This document shows positions 1-9,287 of a stretch of DNA of 64,000 bases, one piece after another (within the stretch, counting starts at the first letter, position 1; each line of letters begins with the position of its first letter). The position numbers and the translations under genes are program-made. This DNA comes from Bacteroidales bacterium UBA1714. Lineage in GTDB: Bacteria; Bacteroidota; Bacteroidia; Bacteroidales; Paludibacteraceae. Location of the stretch: contig DCIY01000012.1 of assembly GCA_002317295.1 (NCBI GenBank), positions 1 to 64,000 on the forward strand, given 5' to 3'. A model generated the notes under the pieces. That model was not told the origin of the DNA. It saw nothing but the letters and a program-made list of their open reading frames with translations, and searched no databases.

Positions 1-1
1 A

Positions 2-445
2 TACTTTTCAGCGAGAATCAGCAAAGGCTATGATGAGAACACATGGATGCATCTGCAGGGAAAACCGATACATACGACTTGGTTTGGGTTGAGTTATGAA
101 CGCTTATGTTTTGCCCATGCTGCACAAATTCGCAAGGCATTACATTTGGATAGTATTGCCACCAAGACTTATTCACTTTTCACAGAGAAGGCTCAGATGG
201 ATATGGTGATTGAGCGGGCTGATGGTATTGTGAATCTGTGTGAGATGAAATACACCCAACAGCCGTATGCGCTAGATAAGATAGAGGCGGAGAAGATAAA
301 GATTCGCAAGGACTCGTTAATGATGCTGAATCGTAAAAAACAGAACGTGCAATGTATATTAGTGACCAAGCAGGATGCAAAACACAATAGTTACTATAAC
401 TCAATGATTATCAGAAATATTACACTGAATGATTTGATGAAATAA
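2..445 (+). CDS. AAA-type ATPase, C-terminal part (DUF234/nuclease-like domain), 5' partial
   Basis: The reading frame is open from base 2 at the window edge, so only the last 147 residues are present; the ATG at 47 is internal. The visible part matches the C-terminal domain of the Bacteroidota ATP-binding proteins that pair an AAA ATPase with a DUF234/PD-(D/E)XK-like domain. It has the WFGLSYERLC stretch and a D...E-M-K arrangement (QMDMVIERAD, then NLCEMKY), which resembles a nuclease core. The ATPase half and its P-loop lie outside the window. The cellular role of these proteins is not established. A hairpin and a T-tract terminator follow, so the gene probably ends its own transcript. Confidence 0.75.
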   Translation, partial: YFSARISKGYDENTWMHLQGKPIHTTWFGLSYERLCFAHAAQIRKALHLDSIATKTYSLFTEKAQMDMVIERADGIVNLCEMKYTQQPYALDKIEAEKIKIRKDSLMMLNRKKQNVQCILVTKQDAKHNSYYNSMIIRNITLNDLMK

Positions 446-454
446 TGATGATTA

Positions 455-502
455 TTTTTGGCTATAACGATACAAAAATGTTTTGGTATAGCCCAAAAAA
501 AT
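455..502. repeat. long imperfect inverted repeat
   Basis: TTTTTGGCTATA (456-466) pairs with TATAGCC plus AAAAA (487-500), and CAAAA/TTTTG pair inside. No T-tract follows on either strand, so it is a processing or mRNA-end hairpin rather than a classic terminator. Confidence 0.5.
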
Positions 503-521
503 GCACATAACCTATGCCGTT

Positions 522-544
522 GTGATATAAATATCACCTTTTTT
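522..544 (+). terminator. intrinsic terminator after the ATPase gene
   Basis: GTGATA, loop TAAA, TATCAC, then C and six T. This is a short A/T-rich stem with a clear T-run on the plus strand, 77 bases after the stop codon. Confidence 0.6.
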
Positions 545-553
545 GCCTAAATA

Positions 554-585
554 TTTGCACATTCCAGATTTTTGTAGTACTTTTG
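554..585 (+). promoter_or_regulatory. Bacteroidota-type promoter of the SufT-like gene
   Basis: TTTG at 554-557, 20 bp, then TACTTTTG (fits TAnnTTTG) at 578-585. The -7 box ends 19 bases before the ATG at 605, so the 5' UTR is very short. Confidence 0.8.
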
Positions 586-604
586 CAGACTCAATTTGAA
601 AACG

Positions 605-916
605 ATGAACGAATTTTTAGAAACAGAAGAGGAAGTCCTGCGGATGCTGAAGACGGTGTTTGATCCCGAAATACCCGTCAATGTGTACGACCTGGGACTG
701 ATATACAAGATCGATATAGAGGGATCTGTCTGCACCATAGACATGACCCTGACGGCACCCAATTGTCCGGCTGCGGACTTCCTGGTAGAGGATATTCGCC
801 AAAAAGTGGGCAGCGTGGAGGGTATAGAAACGGTGGAGGTGAAAATCGTCTTTGAGCCCGAATGGACCAAAGACATGATGAGCGAAGAGGCAAAATTGGA
901 ATTAGGTTTCCTATAA
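605..916 (+). CDS. metal-sulfur cluster assembly factor, MIP18/DUF59 family (SufT/PaaD-like)
   Basis: This 103-residue protein covers a single DUF59 domain. It carries the family signatures FDPEIPVNVYDLGLIY near the N terminus and a TAPNCPAADF segment with the conserved cysteine in the middle. Members help mature or transfer iron-sulfur clusters in the cytoplasm; the exact client is unknown. The open frame extends to a TTG at 596, but the ATG at 605 gives the normal N terminus and fits the promoter at 554-585. It stands alone between two terminators with no suf genes beside it, so its link to Fe-S assembly rests on family membership. Confidence 0.85.
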   Translation: MNEFLETEEEVLRMLKTVFDPEIPVNVYDLGLIYKIDIEGSVCTIDMTLTAPNCPAADFLVEDIRQKVGSVEGIETVEVKIVFEPEWTKDMMSEEAKLELGFL

Positions 917-945
917 AATTGCCAAAAACACACAAAAATACAAGA

Positions 946-982
946 AAAATGCACTTTTTGTCCAAAAAATGCATTTTTTTTT
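946..982 (+). terminator. intrinsic terminator after the SufT-like gene
   Basis: Nested stem AAAATGCA ... TTTTTG / CAAAAA ... TGCATTTT followed by a run of T. It lies 30 bases after the stop codon. Confidence 0.65.
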
Positions 983-990
983 GTCATAAT

Positions 991-1022
991 GTTGCGTATA
1001 TGAAAAAAAAGTTGTACTTTTG
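991..1022 (+). promoter_or_regulatory. promoter of the giant FnIII protein gene
   Basis: GTTG at 991-994, 20 bp, then TACTTTTG at 1015-1022. Transcription would begin near 1029, leaving a leader of about 115 nt before the ATG at 1144. The leader holds a hairpin CGCAC-GCCT-GTGCG (1032-1045), and a second GTGCG near 1065 could compete for the same arm. Confidence 0.75.
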
Positions 1023-1143
1023 CAGTCGATTCGCACGCCTGTGCGCTGATTTAATTATGTACCCGTGCGAGCGCGAACACCTGAAAGAAATATCATTTAC
1101 AGATGATTATATAACTTTATTATTAACTAAAACTTGTCTTATT

Positions 1144-4100
1144 ATGAAACAAAAAAGACTTTTTTCTTTTTTCTTCAGCATGCTGATGGCAATGGTATTG
1201 GCCCTGCCGATGTATGCCAATGAAGTGACTGTTTCGGACGGATCGTCAACGACCAGTTATGTTCCGGTCTATGGCTTGTATTGCGATGACTTTATTCGCA
1301 CGCAGATCATCTATCCGGCCGACTCGTTGGAGGGCTTGGAAAATGCCAGTATTTCCGGCATTAAGTTCTACTTGTCCAACGCGGCAACCGAAGCATGGAC
1401 TTCGAGTTTCGAAGTTTGCCTGATGGAGGTGGCTGAAACGCAGATTTCGTCCGGTTTTGTGTCCGGAACCAGTACGGTTGTGTACTCGGGTACGTTGGAT
1501 GCGACGGCCAGTCCCATGGTGATTACCTTTGACAATGCCTATTCGTACGATGGTGGCAATCTGTTGATCGAGATTCACTCGCTGACGAAAGGTAATTACA
1601 AGTCGGCCTCGTTCTTGGGTTCGCCCGTTAGCAATTGCGCTATTTATGGCAGCAACTCTAGCAGTGTAGCCGGCATTTCCGGCGGTAGCAGAGTGAGCGT
1701 ATTGCCCAAGGCTACATTTGTGTACACACCCGGTGCCCCGGTATCTTGTGAAAAAGTAGGTGCCCTGGTTTTGGGTACTCCTGCAACGGACAATATGCTC
1801 ATCTCTTGGCCCAAAGGGGGTACGGAGACTTCATGGTTGTTCTACCTCAATGGGGTAGAAGAAGTGGTGTCTGATACCTTCAAGGTACTCAACGGCTTAA
1901 CCAGCAATACGGACTACAACGTGGCCGTTCGCGCGTTCTGCGGTGTAGGCGATACCGCCAAGGCCCGTTCGGCTAAGTTTACCACTCCTTGCGGAATTGA
2001 GGCTTTGCCTTTCGTTCAGGACTTTAACGCTCTGAGTTCCGGTATTCCTTCTTGCTGGGAAAATAGCGAAGGTACCACGACTTCTGCAACGTATAAATGG
2101 AGCTACAATGCCAATGGTTTGACGGGTGCCTGTGTTCGGTTTAACTCGTACAGCAATCCCGATGGTAAGACCAATTACCTGCAAACGCCTCAGATTGCAC
2201 TGTCGGCAGATGCCCAATTGGAGTATGCCTGGAAAGACCAGGCGGGTGGCGATTTGGATATATATATTCAGAAAGTGGGCGAATCCACTCGTAAAAAACT
2301 GGTTAACCACCCAAGCACGGGTACGGATGACTGGACAGAGGAAGAGATTAACCTGAGCGCCTATACGGGTGATACGGTGATTTTCCTATTCATGGGTACC
2401 AGTAATAACGGATATAGCGGTGCCTATATCTACTTGGATAATATCAAGGTTCGCCCGCAACCCAACTGTAAGAAGGTAAGTGATATCCACGCAGAGAATC
2501 CTACGCTGACAGGTTTTGATATCGCTTGGACTGCCGGTGGTAGCGAAGAAGCTTGGGATGTGGTGATTGTCAATGGCAACGATACCCTCTTTAATGATCA
2601 AGTGACTGAGAATAAGGTAACCCTGTCTTCTCTCAACGCTTCTACCCGCTATACGCTGAAAGTCAGTGTGGTGGCTGATTGCGGTAGCGAGAAAGCGGAT
2701 GCCAAGAATGCAACGGTTGTTTATGAGACCGAATGTGCGATTATATTGCCGGTGAACGACAGTATTGTATTAAATGCCGATGGTTTTGTTGCAGGTGCGC
2801 TGCCTGCATGCTACCAGACCAGTGAGTACGTTGGTACTTCTGCAACGTACAGATGGCAGATTTCTTCTTCGTACTGCCATTCCGGTAGTCGTTGTTTCCA
2901 ATCGCCTACGACCTATGTCGATGCGTCTACGGTAGTGTTGACATTGCCGATGATGGAGATTCCGGAGAATTCCGAAATCAGTCTTTGGGCTCGTGAAGGA
3001 TACAACACCAAGGCCAGTGATTCGCTGGTGATCTATATCAACGATTCCGCATCTATCACGGATGCCGTTTGCGTAGGTGTAGTTAAGGGCCTGACCACTA
3101 CGCATCAGTTCTTCCGTTTCCCGTTGAGCGAGATTCGTGGTAACAAATATGTGATGATAGAGCACCATGGTTCCTATGCCATGTATGTGGACGATATTAT
3201 GATTTCGCCCGCTCCCAACTGCTTCCCTGTTACCCATATTGCACTGGGTGAGATTTTGTCCAGCACGGTAGGTCTGTCCTGGCAAGCCGGTGACGAAGAG
3301 GAAGCCTGGTTGTATTCGTACTCGTTTATGGCCGACGACAGCACGGTGGTGGTTGCCGAAGACCAGGAGGCTACCGAGAACAGTGTGGTGATGGAAGGTT
3401 TCAGTCCTTCGAAGCACTATAAGGGAAGTGTATCCGTGATGGCTTTGTGCGAGAGTTCGGAGTCTGAATGGACTGAGGAAGAGTTTGAGTTCACGATGAT
3501 GTGTGAGCCTCTCGCTCTGACCGGAGAACCCGAGGATACGGTGATTGTGTATGGTTTTGACGATTGGAGTTATGGCCAAACCGAGTATCCGTGCTGGAGT
3601 ATCGAAGGTGACGGAACCTCTTCCTCTTATCTGCAAGTTTGGAATGCCAATGGTTCTGCAAGACGCAGTGGTAATTTTGGCTTACAGATGGTTGGTAAAT
3701 CCTCTGTCATGAAGTCTTCCTGGCTCGTTTTGCCGGTGATGTCGATTGATCAGGCGGATGAGTTTGAACTCAGTTTCTGGGCTTCATGTCTGAGCAATTC
3801 CAGCGACAATGACAGTATATCCGTCTATGTGAGCAATAGTGAAGAGGTGGACAGTGCTCGTTTTGTAGCCAAGTTCACAGGTCTGACCACTGCTTTCCAG
3901 AACTTCAAGGTACTGTTGCCTGCCGGTGAATATGTGTATGTGATGATTAAGGGGTGTGATGCTTACGAAAGTTATTCTTCCTCTGCTTCCAATGGTATCA
4001 ATCTGGACGATATTGCCATTCGTCGTTTGCCGGTTTGCCGCACGGTCAAGGACCTGAAGGTAAGCAATCTGGGTACCAACTTTGGTGAGGTATCCTGGGT

Positions 4101-7100
4101 GGCCGGTAACGAGGAAACGGAGTGGAATGTACGCGTGATTCACAATAGTGACACCGTGATGCACAATGGTCTGACGGAGCCTAAACTTCGTTTTGATTCG
4201 TTGCAAGCCAATCTGGAGTACAGTTATACCGTACGTGTAGTTGCTGTTTGCTCGGGAGTTGAGGCTGCTGAGATGGTAGAAAAGACGCTGACCTTCCGCA
4301 CACTGTGTGTGGCAGAAACCGAGTTCCCAATCTTCTATGGATTTGAGGAATCTGAAGGCTTTACCTATGGTTCTGCTTCGACTACCAACACCATGCCTGC
4401 CTGCTGGGGCAATGAACTATATAAAAATGTAGGTGGTTCCAATGCGGCCAATTTGTGGTATGTGAACAATTCCAGCAGCAATGCGCATACCGGTTCTCAA
4501 TGCCTCTGCCTGCCGGATAAGGCTCTTGGTAACCGTACCTTGTTGACCTTGCCGTCGATGGTGATGGATGAAACCAAGGAGTATGAAATCAGTTTGTGGA
4601 TCAACCGTACAGGAAAGGACGATGTAGCGGAAGGTTTCCGTGTATATGCATCCCATTCGGCTATTTTCGGTGCACCGGATACCGTAGATTTGGGTCTGGT
4701 AACCCGTATGTGTAATATCAAGACCGCGGTTTGCGATTCGTTAGCTGACAAAGGTTGGGATCATGTGATTATTCCGATTCCGATGACCGGTGACGTGACC
4801 CTGTTCTTCATGGGTGAGAGTTACTATAAGTTGTCCACGTATGTAGATGATATTACCATTCGTGAAAAACCGCTTTGCGACGGTGCTACCGGTTTGGCCA
4901 TCGTTGATTCGCTCATCACCCTTAATTCGGCTACCTTCGTTTGGGAAGGTAATTCGGATGCCGGTTATGATGTACAATTCATCTTCGCCGGTGGTGACAC
5001 GATTAACAAACATGTGGCAGATACCTTCTGTGTACTGGATAATCTGCAGAACTCCAAGAACTACAACGTAGTGGTGAAGGTTACCGCTCAATGCGTAGCC
5101 GGAGCGGCTGTCGATGTGATGGAGCGTAAGTTCTCGTTCGCTACCGAATGTGTGGAGATTGCTGCTGTTCCATGGTCTTGCGACTTTGAGGGCGTAAGCG
5201 CAAATACCATGCCGACTTGCTGGAGTGCCATCAAGTCCGGCAATTATCCTTATGTTTATTCTCCATCGGCTACCTATATATATCAGGGTGATCAGATCTT
5301 GTACTTCTATGGAGGAGCTACGAGCAGTCAGCAATATGCCATTCTGCCTAAGTTCGCTTCGAGTTTTGATTGGTCCAATGCCCGTATCAAGTTTATGTAC
5401 AGGAATAATTATGCTTCGGCTTCTTATGCTTTCTTGACCTTGGGTTATATGACGGATCCGGCAGACGCTGCTACCTTTGTGGCTTTGGATACTTTGGACA
5501 ATGTGGCTTCGTTTGTATCGTATGAATACTATCTCAATGAGGTACCTGCCGAAACTCCATACTTGGCTATTCGCCTGGCCGGTGGAACGGCTCAATCCGT
5601 ATATGTGGATGTAGTGGAATTGACCGAGATTCCTTCGTGCTTCCCGGGTTCCAATGTCCATGTTATCGATTCGACCATCACCAAGACTTCTGCTCAAATA
5701 GCATGGTCTCCGTTTGGTGAGGAAGAGTCTTGGCACCTGGTTCTCAAGCAGGGCAATGTGAACGTGGTGGATTCCATCGTAGCAGATACCTTGTTTACGC
5801 TGAATGGTCTGAATGCTTCGTCGGCTTATCAATTGGATGCCAAAGTGTATACCGTTTGTGGTGTTGGTCAGGAATCGACCGATCCTGCTCAGGCTACGCT
5901 GTCCTTCCAAACGGAATGTGATGTGATTGCTTCCTTCCCATGGTCAGAGAACTTTGACGGTTATGCTGCCGGTTCTACCTCGTTTGCCTGCATGCGCAAC
6001 GTGCATATTGCCGGTACGGGTACCGACCTGTATAAGGCGGTTGTTCCGACCAGTGGTTCCAATACGTCCATGACGCTCCAGTTGCCGGATCAGAAATCGA
6101 CGAACGTTATTCTGTTGGCATTGCCGCAAATGAATATTCCTGAGGCCAATGCTTACGAGTTCAGTCTGGATATCTATCGTAATGCCACCGCTTCGTCCTA
6201 TATGACCGAAGGTGTGGATATCTATGTCAGCGCCACGGATACGTTGGATGCTACTGCCCAGAAATTAGGCTTCCTGCCGCGTAACCACACGGTAGCCAAT
6301 GAGGTAGTAACTGCAGAAGCTGCTGCGGGTTGGTACACCTATCGTATGGCTATTCCGATGCAGGGTACGTGCTATATCATCATTCGCAGCCAGAGCCAAT
6401 ATGGCAGTTCTACCTATATGGATAACGCCCAGGTGGCTGCCATGCCTAATTGCCGCAAGGTGAGTGGTATTGCGCTCGACTCCTTCACCAAATCGTCTGC
6501 TGTTATCAGTTGGACACCGGGTGCCAAGGAGAGTGAATGGGAGGTAGTGATTAAGTCGGGTAAGGATACCCTGGCTCACGACTCTGTATTCGAGTTGCCG
6601 AAGTATCAACTGAACGGTTTGCAACCGGGTACGGCTTATACCCTGAATGTAGAGGTGAAGTCTTGCGGTGAGTTCAGCGAAAAGAAGGAGGTTTCGTTCA
6701 CGACCTTCTGCGAAGCCATGGAGGTGAGCGAACTGCCTTGGACGCAGGACTTCAATGCAGGTACCAAGGGTGCCAATGTGAACATGGTATGCTATCAGAA
6801 TATCCATGTAGAAGGTACCGGTGCCAAGTTGTTTACCTATGATGAATATTTCGCTTCGGGTGACTCTACGATGATGCTGTCCCTGCCGGATCAAGCGATT
6901 GGTACGCTTACGCAACTGATATTGCCGAGCATCAACCTGCCTCAGGCTAATCGTTATGGTTTCTCCATCGATATCTATCGTGGCGTTTACGATAAGGATA
7001 AAGAAGGTGTTCGCGTATTGGCACAAAATGCTGATACCACCATCGATTTAGGATTTATGTATCGTCAATTCACCCGTACGGATAGCAATATCGTGGTAGC

Positions 7101-9021
7101 TGAATCGGCTGCGGGTATTTATCGTTACGAGTTCCCGATTCCATTGGCCGGTGAAGTACGTATCATCCTTCAGGGTGAGAGCCAATTTGGTAGTGCCACT
7201 TATCTGGATAATATGATGATTCGTGAGCTGCCGAGTTGCGTCAAACCGGCTAAGTTACACGTTGAGGCTATTGGTTTGGACAGTGCGATTATCGCATGGG
7301 AGAGCGACGCGGAGCAGTTCCGTCTGACGCTGAATAGAGGTGAACAGGTGGATACGATCCTTGTAGCAGATACATGCTATGTATTGCGTGGACTGAATCA
7401 CTCGTCTTCCTACAGCATTCCTGCATCGGTTCAGGCACTCTGCGGTGAGAGTGAAGTCAGTGAGGTATTGGCTACCACGCTGAAATTCCAAACCGAGTGC
7501 GCAAAGATCAGTGCGCTGCCTTGGAGCAACGATTTTGAATCGGAAGTACTCAATGAAATGCCGATTTGCTGGTCTGGTGTTCCTTATGAGTCGTATGGTT
7601 CTGTTTATCCATGCACCAAATCCAATTCTGGTGTAAGTTCGTCGAACTGCCTGTACTTCAACGGAGGTACTTCTTCTTCGCCTCAGGTGATTGCATTGCC
7701 GGAGTTTGACGCATCGGTAGATTTGTCCACGGCTCGCATCAAATTTGACCACAGGGCTTATATGTCGAGCTCTTCGTATGCGGCATTGGAGTTTGGTTAT
7801 ATGCTCGATAGTGAGCAGGATTCGACCTTTGTAGTATTGGCTACTTTGGGCAAACCGTCCTCATTTACGGCGGTTGAGATATTGCTGGACAGCGTTCCCG
7901 CCGAGGCACACTTCCTGGCCTTCCGCTTACACAATAGTTCGTCCTTCCAGTACTGCTATGTGGATAATATTGAGGTATCGAGACAACCGAGCTGCAAGAA
8001 GGTATCGGATATCCAACTGTTGGCTGTATCAGCAGGTGATGCCACCTTTACCTGGACAGCCGGTGAGGCTGAACCTCAGTGGCTGGTGGTTTGCAACTAC
8101 AACGATGAGGTGAAGACAGATACTGTTCAGACCAATTCGTTTGTTCTGCGTAACCTCAAGGGCATGACGCAGTACGCTTGCACGCTGCAAGTGAAGGCGT
8201 TGTGCAGCGCAGAGGAGGTTTCGGATGTTGTTTCGGCTGTGTTCAACTTCAAGACGGAGATGCCGGCTGAGTATATTCAGAACCTTGAACTCAATGAGAC
8301 CTTCATTGCCAACTTCGATGACGATGATGAGGCCGAGAAGTGGTTCCAGGATGCAACGGGTACCAATAAGTTTATGATTGGTGATGCCGCCGCCGCATTG
8401 GCCGGAAGCACGCTGACCAAGGCTTTGTATGTATCCAACAACAATGCTGATTGGGCTTATACGGACAATGCTACATCGTATGCCGTGATTGCTCGTCGCT
8501 TCCATGTGGCAGGTGACTCGAGTCTGTTGGCTGTTCACTATGAGTGGCAGGCCTATGGTGAGAGAACGGGTACGTCTTCGTACTACGACTATGGTCGTGC
8601 CTTGATGGTACCGGCTGGTTCTCAGATTACGACCTCCACTTCCGGTGCTACGATTGGTGGTACTCAGGTAACGGGTAGTCCCGGTAGCACAAAGGTTCCG
8701 ACCGGAGGCTTTGATTTGGGCAATGGTCCGTTAGCATTAGTTACGGCCTTCCAAACGGTGAACGATACGATTCAGCTCGTGACTCGTGGTAACTACGATT
8801 TGGTCTTTGTTTGGGGTAATGATAATTCGGGTGGTGCACAGAATCCGTTGGCTATCCGTGACGTTCAGCTCAAGGTCATCTCCGGTGGCGCCGGTACGGG
8901 TGTTGAGAATAGAAACGGTAAGGAAGACGACCAGGCGGTTAAGATTATTCGTGACGGCAAGGTATTTATCCTCCGTGGCGGTGAGATCTACACCGTTTTG
9001 GGTATCCCGGTAGAATTCTAA
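1144..9021 (+). CDS. giant exported multi-domain protein: nine fibronectin III modules alternating with jelly-roll (MAM/choice-of-anchor-J-like) modules
   Basis: The frame is open from 862, but the ATG at 1144 starts a clear signal peptide (MKQKRLFSFFFSMLMAMVLA) and sits behind its own promoter, giving 2625 residues. Nine FnIII-like domains start at cysteines near residues 202, 442, 693, 965, 1245, 1499, 1770, 2032 and 2284. Each has the pattern C-x-x-V ... W-x-AG-x-E-x-x-W ... L-x-x-L-x-x-x-x-x-Y ... C. Between them are beta-rich segments opening with F-x-x-DF and a CW motif, like MAM or choice-of-anchor J domains. Modules 5 and 8 resemble each other, as do 6 and 7, which points to internal duplication. 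The last 40 residues (DGKVFILRGGEIYTVLGIPV) resemble a C-terminal motif seen on exported Bacteroidales proteins; a link to type IX secretion is inference. No enzyme domain is visible, so adhesion or a surface scaffold is most likely. Confidence 0.85.
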   Translation: MKQKRLFSFFFSMLMAMVLALPMYANEVTVSDGSSTTSYVPVYGLYCDDFIRTQIIYPADSLEGLENASISGIKFYLSNAATEAWTSSFEVCLMEVAETQISSGFVSGTSTVVYSGTLDATASPMVITFDNAYSYDGGNLLIEIHSLTKGNYKSASFLGSPVSNCAIYGSNSSSVAGISGGSRVSVLPKATFVYTPGAPVSCEKVGALVLGTPATDNMLISWPKGGTETSWLFYLNGVEEVVSDTFKVLNGLTSNTDYNVAVRAFCGVGDTAKARSAKFTTPCGIEALPFVQDFNALSSGIPSCWENSEGTTTSATYKWSYNANGLTGACVRFNSYSNPDGKTNYLQTPQIALSADAQLEYAWKDQAGGDLDIYIQKVGESTRKKLVNHPSTGTDDWTEEEINLSAYTGDTVIFLFMGTSNNGYSGAYIYLDNIKVRPQPNCKKVSDIHAENPTLTGFDIAWTAGGSEEAWDVVIVNGNDTLFNDQVTENKVTLSSLNASTRYTLKVSVVADCGSEKADAKNATVVYETECAIILPVNDSIVLNADGFVAGALPACYQTSEYVGTSATYRWQISSSYCHSGSRCFQSPTTYVDASTVVLTLPMMEIPENSEISLWAREGYNTKASDSLVIYINDSASITDAVCVGVVKGLTTTHQFFRFPLSEIRGNKYVMIEHHGSYAMYVDDIMISPAPNCFPVTHIALGEILSSTVGLSWQAGDEEEAWLYSYSFMADDSTVVVAEDQEATENSVVMEGFSPSKHYKGSVSVMALCESSESEWTEEEFEFTMMCEPLALTGEPEDTVIVYGFDDWSYGQTEYPCWSIEGDGTSSSYLQVWNANGSARRSGNFGLQMVGKSSVMKSSWLVLPVMSIDQADEFELSFWASCLSNSSDNDSISVYVSNSEEVDSARFVAKFTGLTTAFQNFKVLLPAGEYVYVMIKGCDAYESYSSSASNGINLDDIAIRRLPVCRTVKDLKVSNLGTNFGEVSWVAGNEETEWNVRVIHNSDTVMHNGLTEPKLRFDSLQANLEYSYTVRVVAVCSGVEAAEMVEKTLTFRTLCVAETEFPIFYGFEESEGFTYGSASTTNTMPACWGNELYKNVGGSNAANLWYVNNSSSNAHTGSQCLCLPDKALGNRTLLTLPSMVMDETKEYEISLWINRTGKDDVAEGFRVYASHSAIFGAPDTVDLGLVTRMCNIKTAVCDSLADKGWDHVIIPIPMTGDVTLFFMGESYYKLSTYVDDITIREKPLCDGATGLAIVDSLITLNSATFVWEGNSDAGYDVQFIFAGGDTINKHVADTFCVLDNLQNSKNYNVVVKVTAQCVAGAAVDVMERKFSFATECVEIAAVPWSCDFEGVSANTMPTCWSAIKSGNYPYVYSPSATYIYQGDQILYFYGGATSSQQYAILPKFASSFDWSNARIKFMYRNNYASASYAFLTLGYMTDPADAATFVALDTLDNVASFVSYEYYLNEVPAETPYLAIRLAGGTAQSVYVDVVELTEIPSCFPGSNVHVIDSTITKTSAQIAWSPFGEEESWHLVLKQGNVNVVDSIVADTLFTLNGLNASSAYQLDAKVYTVCGVGQESTDPAQATLSFQTECDVIASFPWSENFDGYAAGSTSFACMRNVHIAGTGTDLYKAVVPTSGSNTSMTLQLPDQKSTNVILLALPQMNIPEANAYEFSLDIYRNATASSYMTEGVDIYVSATDTLDATAQKLGFLPRNHTVANEVVTAEAAAGWYTYRMAIPMQGTCYIIIRSQSQYGSSTYMDNAQVAAMPNCRKVSGIALDSFTKSSAVISWTPGAKESEWEVVIKSGKDTLAHDSVFELPKYQLNGLQPGTAYTLNVEVKSCGEFSEKKEVSFTTFCEAMEVSELPWTQDFNAGTKGANVNMVCYQNIHVEGTGAKLFTYDEYFASGDSTMMLSLPDQAIGTLTQLILPSINLPQANRYGFSIDIYRGVYDKDKEGVRVLAQNADTTIDLGFMYRQFTRTDSNIVVAESAAGIYRYEFPIPLAGEVRIILQGESQFGSATYLDNMMIRELPSCVKPAKLHVEAIGLDSAIIAWESDAEQFRLTLNRGEQVDTILVADTCYVLRGLNHSSSYSIPASVQALCGESEVSEVLATTLKFQTECAKISALPWSNDFESEVLNEMPICWSGVPYESYGSVYPCTKSNSGVSSSNCLYFNGGTSSSPQVIALPEFDASVDLSTARIKFDHRAYMSSSSYAALEFGYMLDSEQDSTFVVLATLGKPSSFTAVEILLDSVPAEAHFLAFRLHNSSSFQYCYVDNIEVSRQPSCKKVSDIQLLAVSAGDATFTWTAGEAEPQWLVVCNYNDEVKTDTVQTNSFVLRNLKGMTQYACTLQVKALCSAEEVSDVVSAVFNFKTEMPAEYIQNLELNETFIANFDDDDEAEKWFQDATGTNKFMIGDAAAALAGSTLTKALYVSNNNADWAYTDNATSYAVIARRFHVAGDSSLLAVHYEWQAYGERTGTSSYYDYGRALMVPAGSQITTSTSGATIGGTQVTGSPGSTKVPTGGFDLGNGPLALVTAFQTVNDTIQLVTRGNYDLVFVWGNDNSGGAQNPLAIRDVQLKVISGGAGTGVENRNGKEDDQAVKIIRDGKVFILRGGEIYTVLGIPVEF

Positions 9022-9044
9022 TTACAGATTCTCATTTTCATAAG

Positions 9045-9072
9045 GAAAGCGGCTCACGGGCCGCTTTCTTTG
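9045..9072 (+). terminator. strong intrinsic terminator of the giant gene
   Basis: Perfect 9-bp stem GAAAGCGGC / GCCGCTTTC (9045-9053 / 9060-9068) followed by TTTG. It lies 23 bases after the stop codon. Confidence 0.85.
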
Positions 9073-9123
9073 TGTATATATATGATAATATAAGGTGTAT
9101 ATTGCATTTTTTTTGTGTAAAAA

Positions 9124-9155
9124 TTTGCGTATATGATATATTTGTAGTAACTTTG
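9124..9155 (+). promoter_or_regulatory. promoter of rplS
   Basis: TTTG at 9124-9127, 20 bp, TAACTTTG at 9148-9155. The start point would be near 9162, so the transcript begins right at the structured leader. Confidence 0.8.
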
Positions 9156-9161
9156 CACGAT

Positions 9162-9265
9162 TTTTCGGCTATAGTCTCTGGCGATTAAGGGTAGAGTGCC
9201 CATGCTTTGAGTTTGGACTCAGAGGTTATAGAGACTCGAATAGTAGTGTATACTGTAGCCGAGGT
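9162..9265 (+). ncRNA. structured 5' leader RNA of rplS (candidate L19 autoregulatory leader)
   Basis: About 105 nt between the promoter and the ATG fold into a closed multibranch shape by simple pairing. The outer stem is CGGCTA (9166-9171) with TAGCCG (9256-9261). The next is AGTCTCT (9173-9179) with AGAGACT (9230-9236). A hairpin CTTTGAGT-TTGG-ACTCAGAG (9205-9224) and smaller stems GGG/CCC (9189-9201) and AGTA/TACT (9242-9254) fill the inside. Ribosomal-protein leaders of this kind, including L19 leaders, are known in several phyla and mediate feedback by the encoded protein. That this one binds L19 is inference. Confidence 0.7.
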
Positions 9266-9287
9266 AACCATTAAACATCATTATACA

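Noticed and set aside
862..1143. Upstream extension of the giant gene's open frame (about 94 extra residues)
   Set aside because: It runs through a terminator, a promoter and the leader; the ATG at 1144 starts a clean signal peptide.
4741..5910. 389-codon open frame on the minus strand inside the giant gene (also 2770-3636 and 6265-7026)
   Set aside because: They are antisense shadows with low-complexity, basic translations and no family features.
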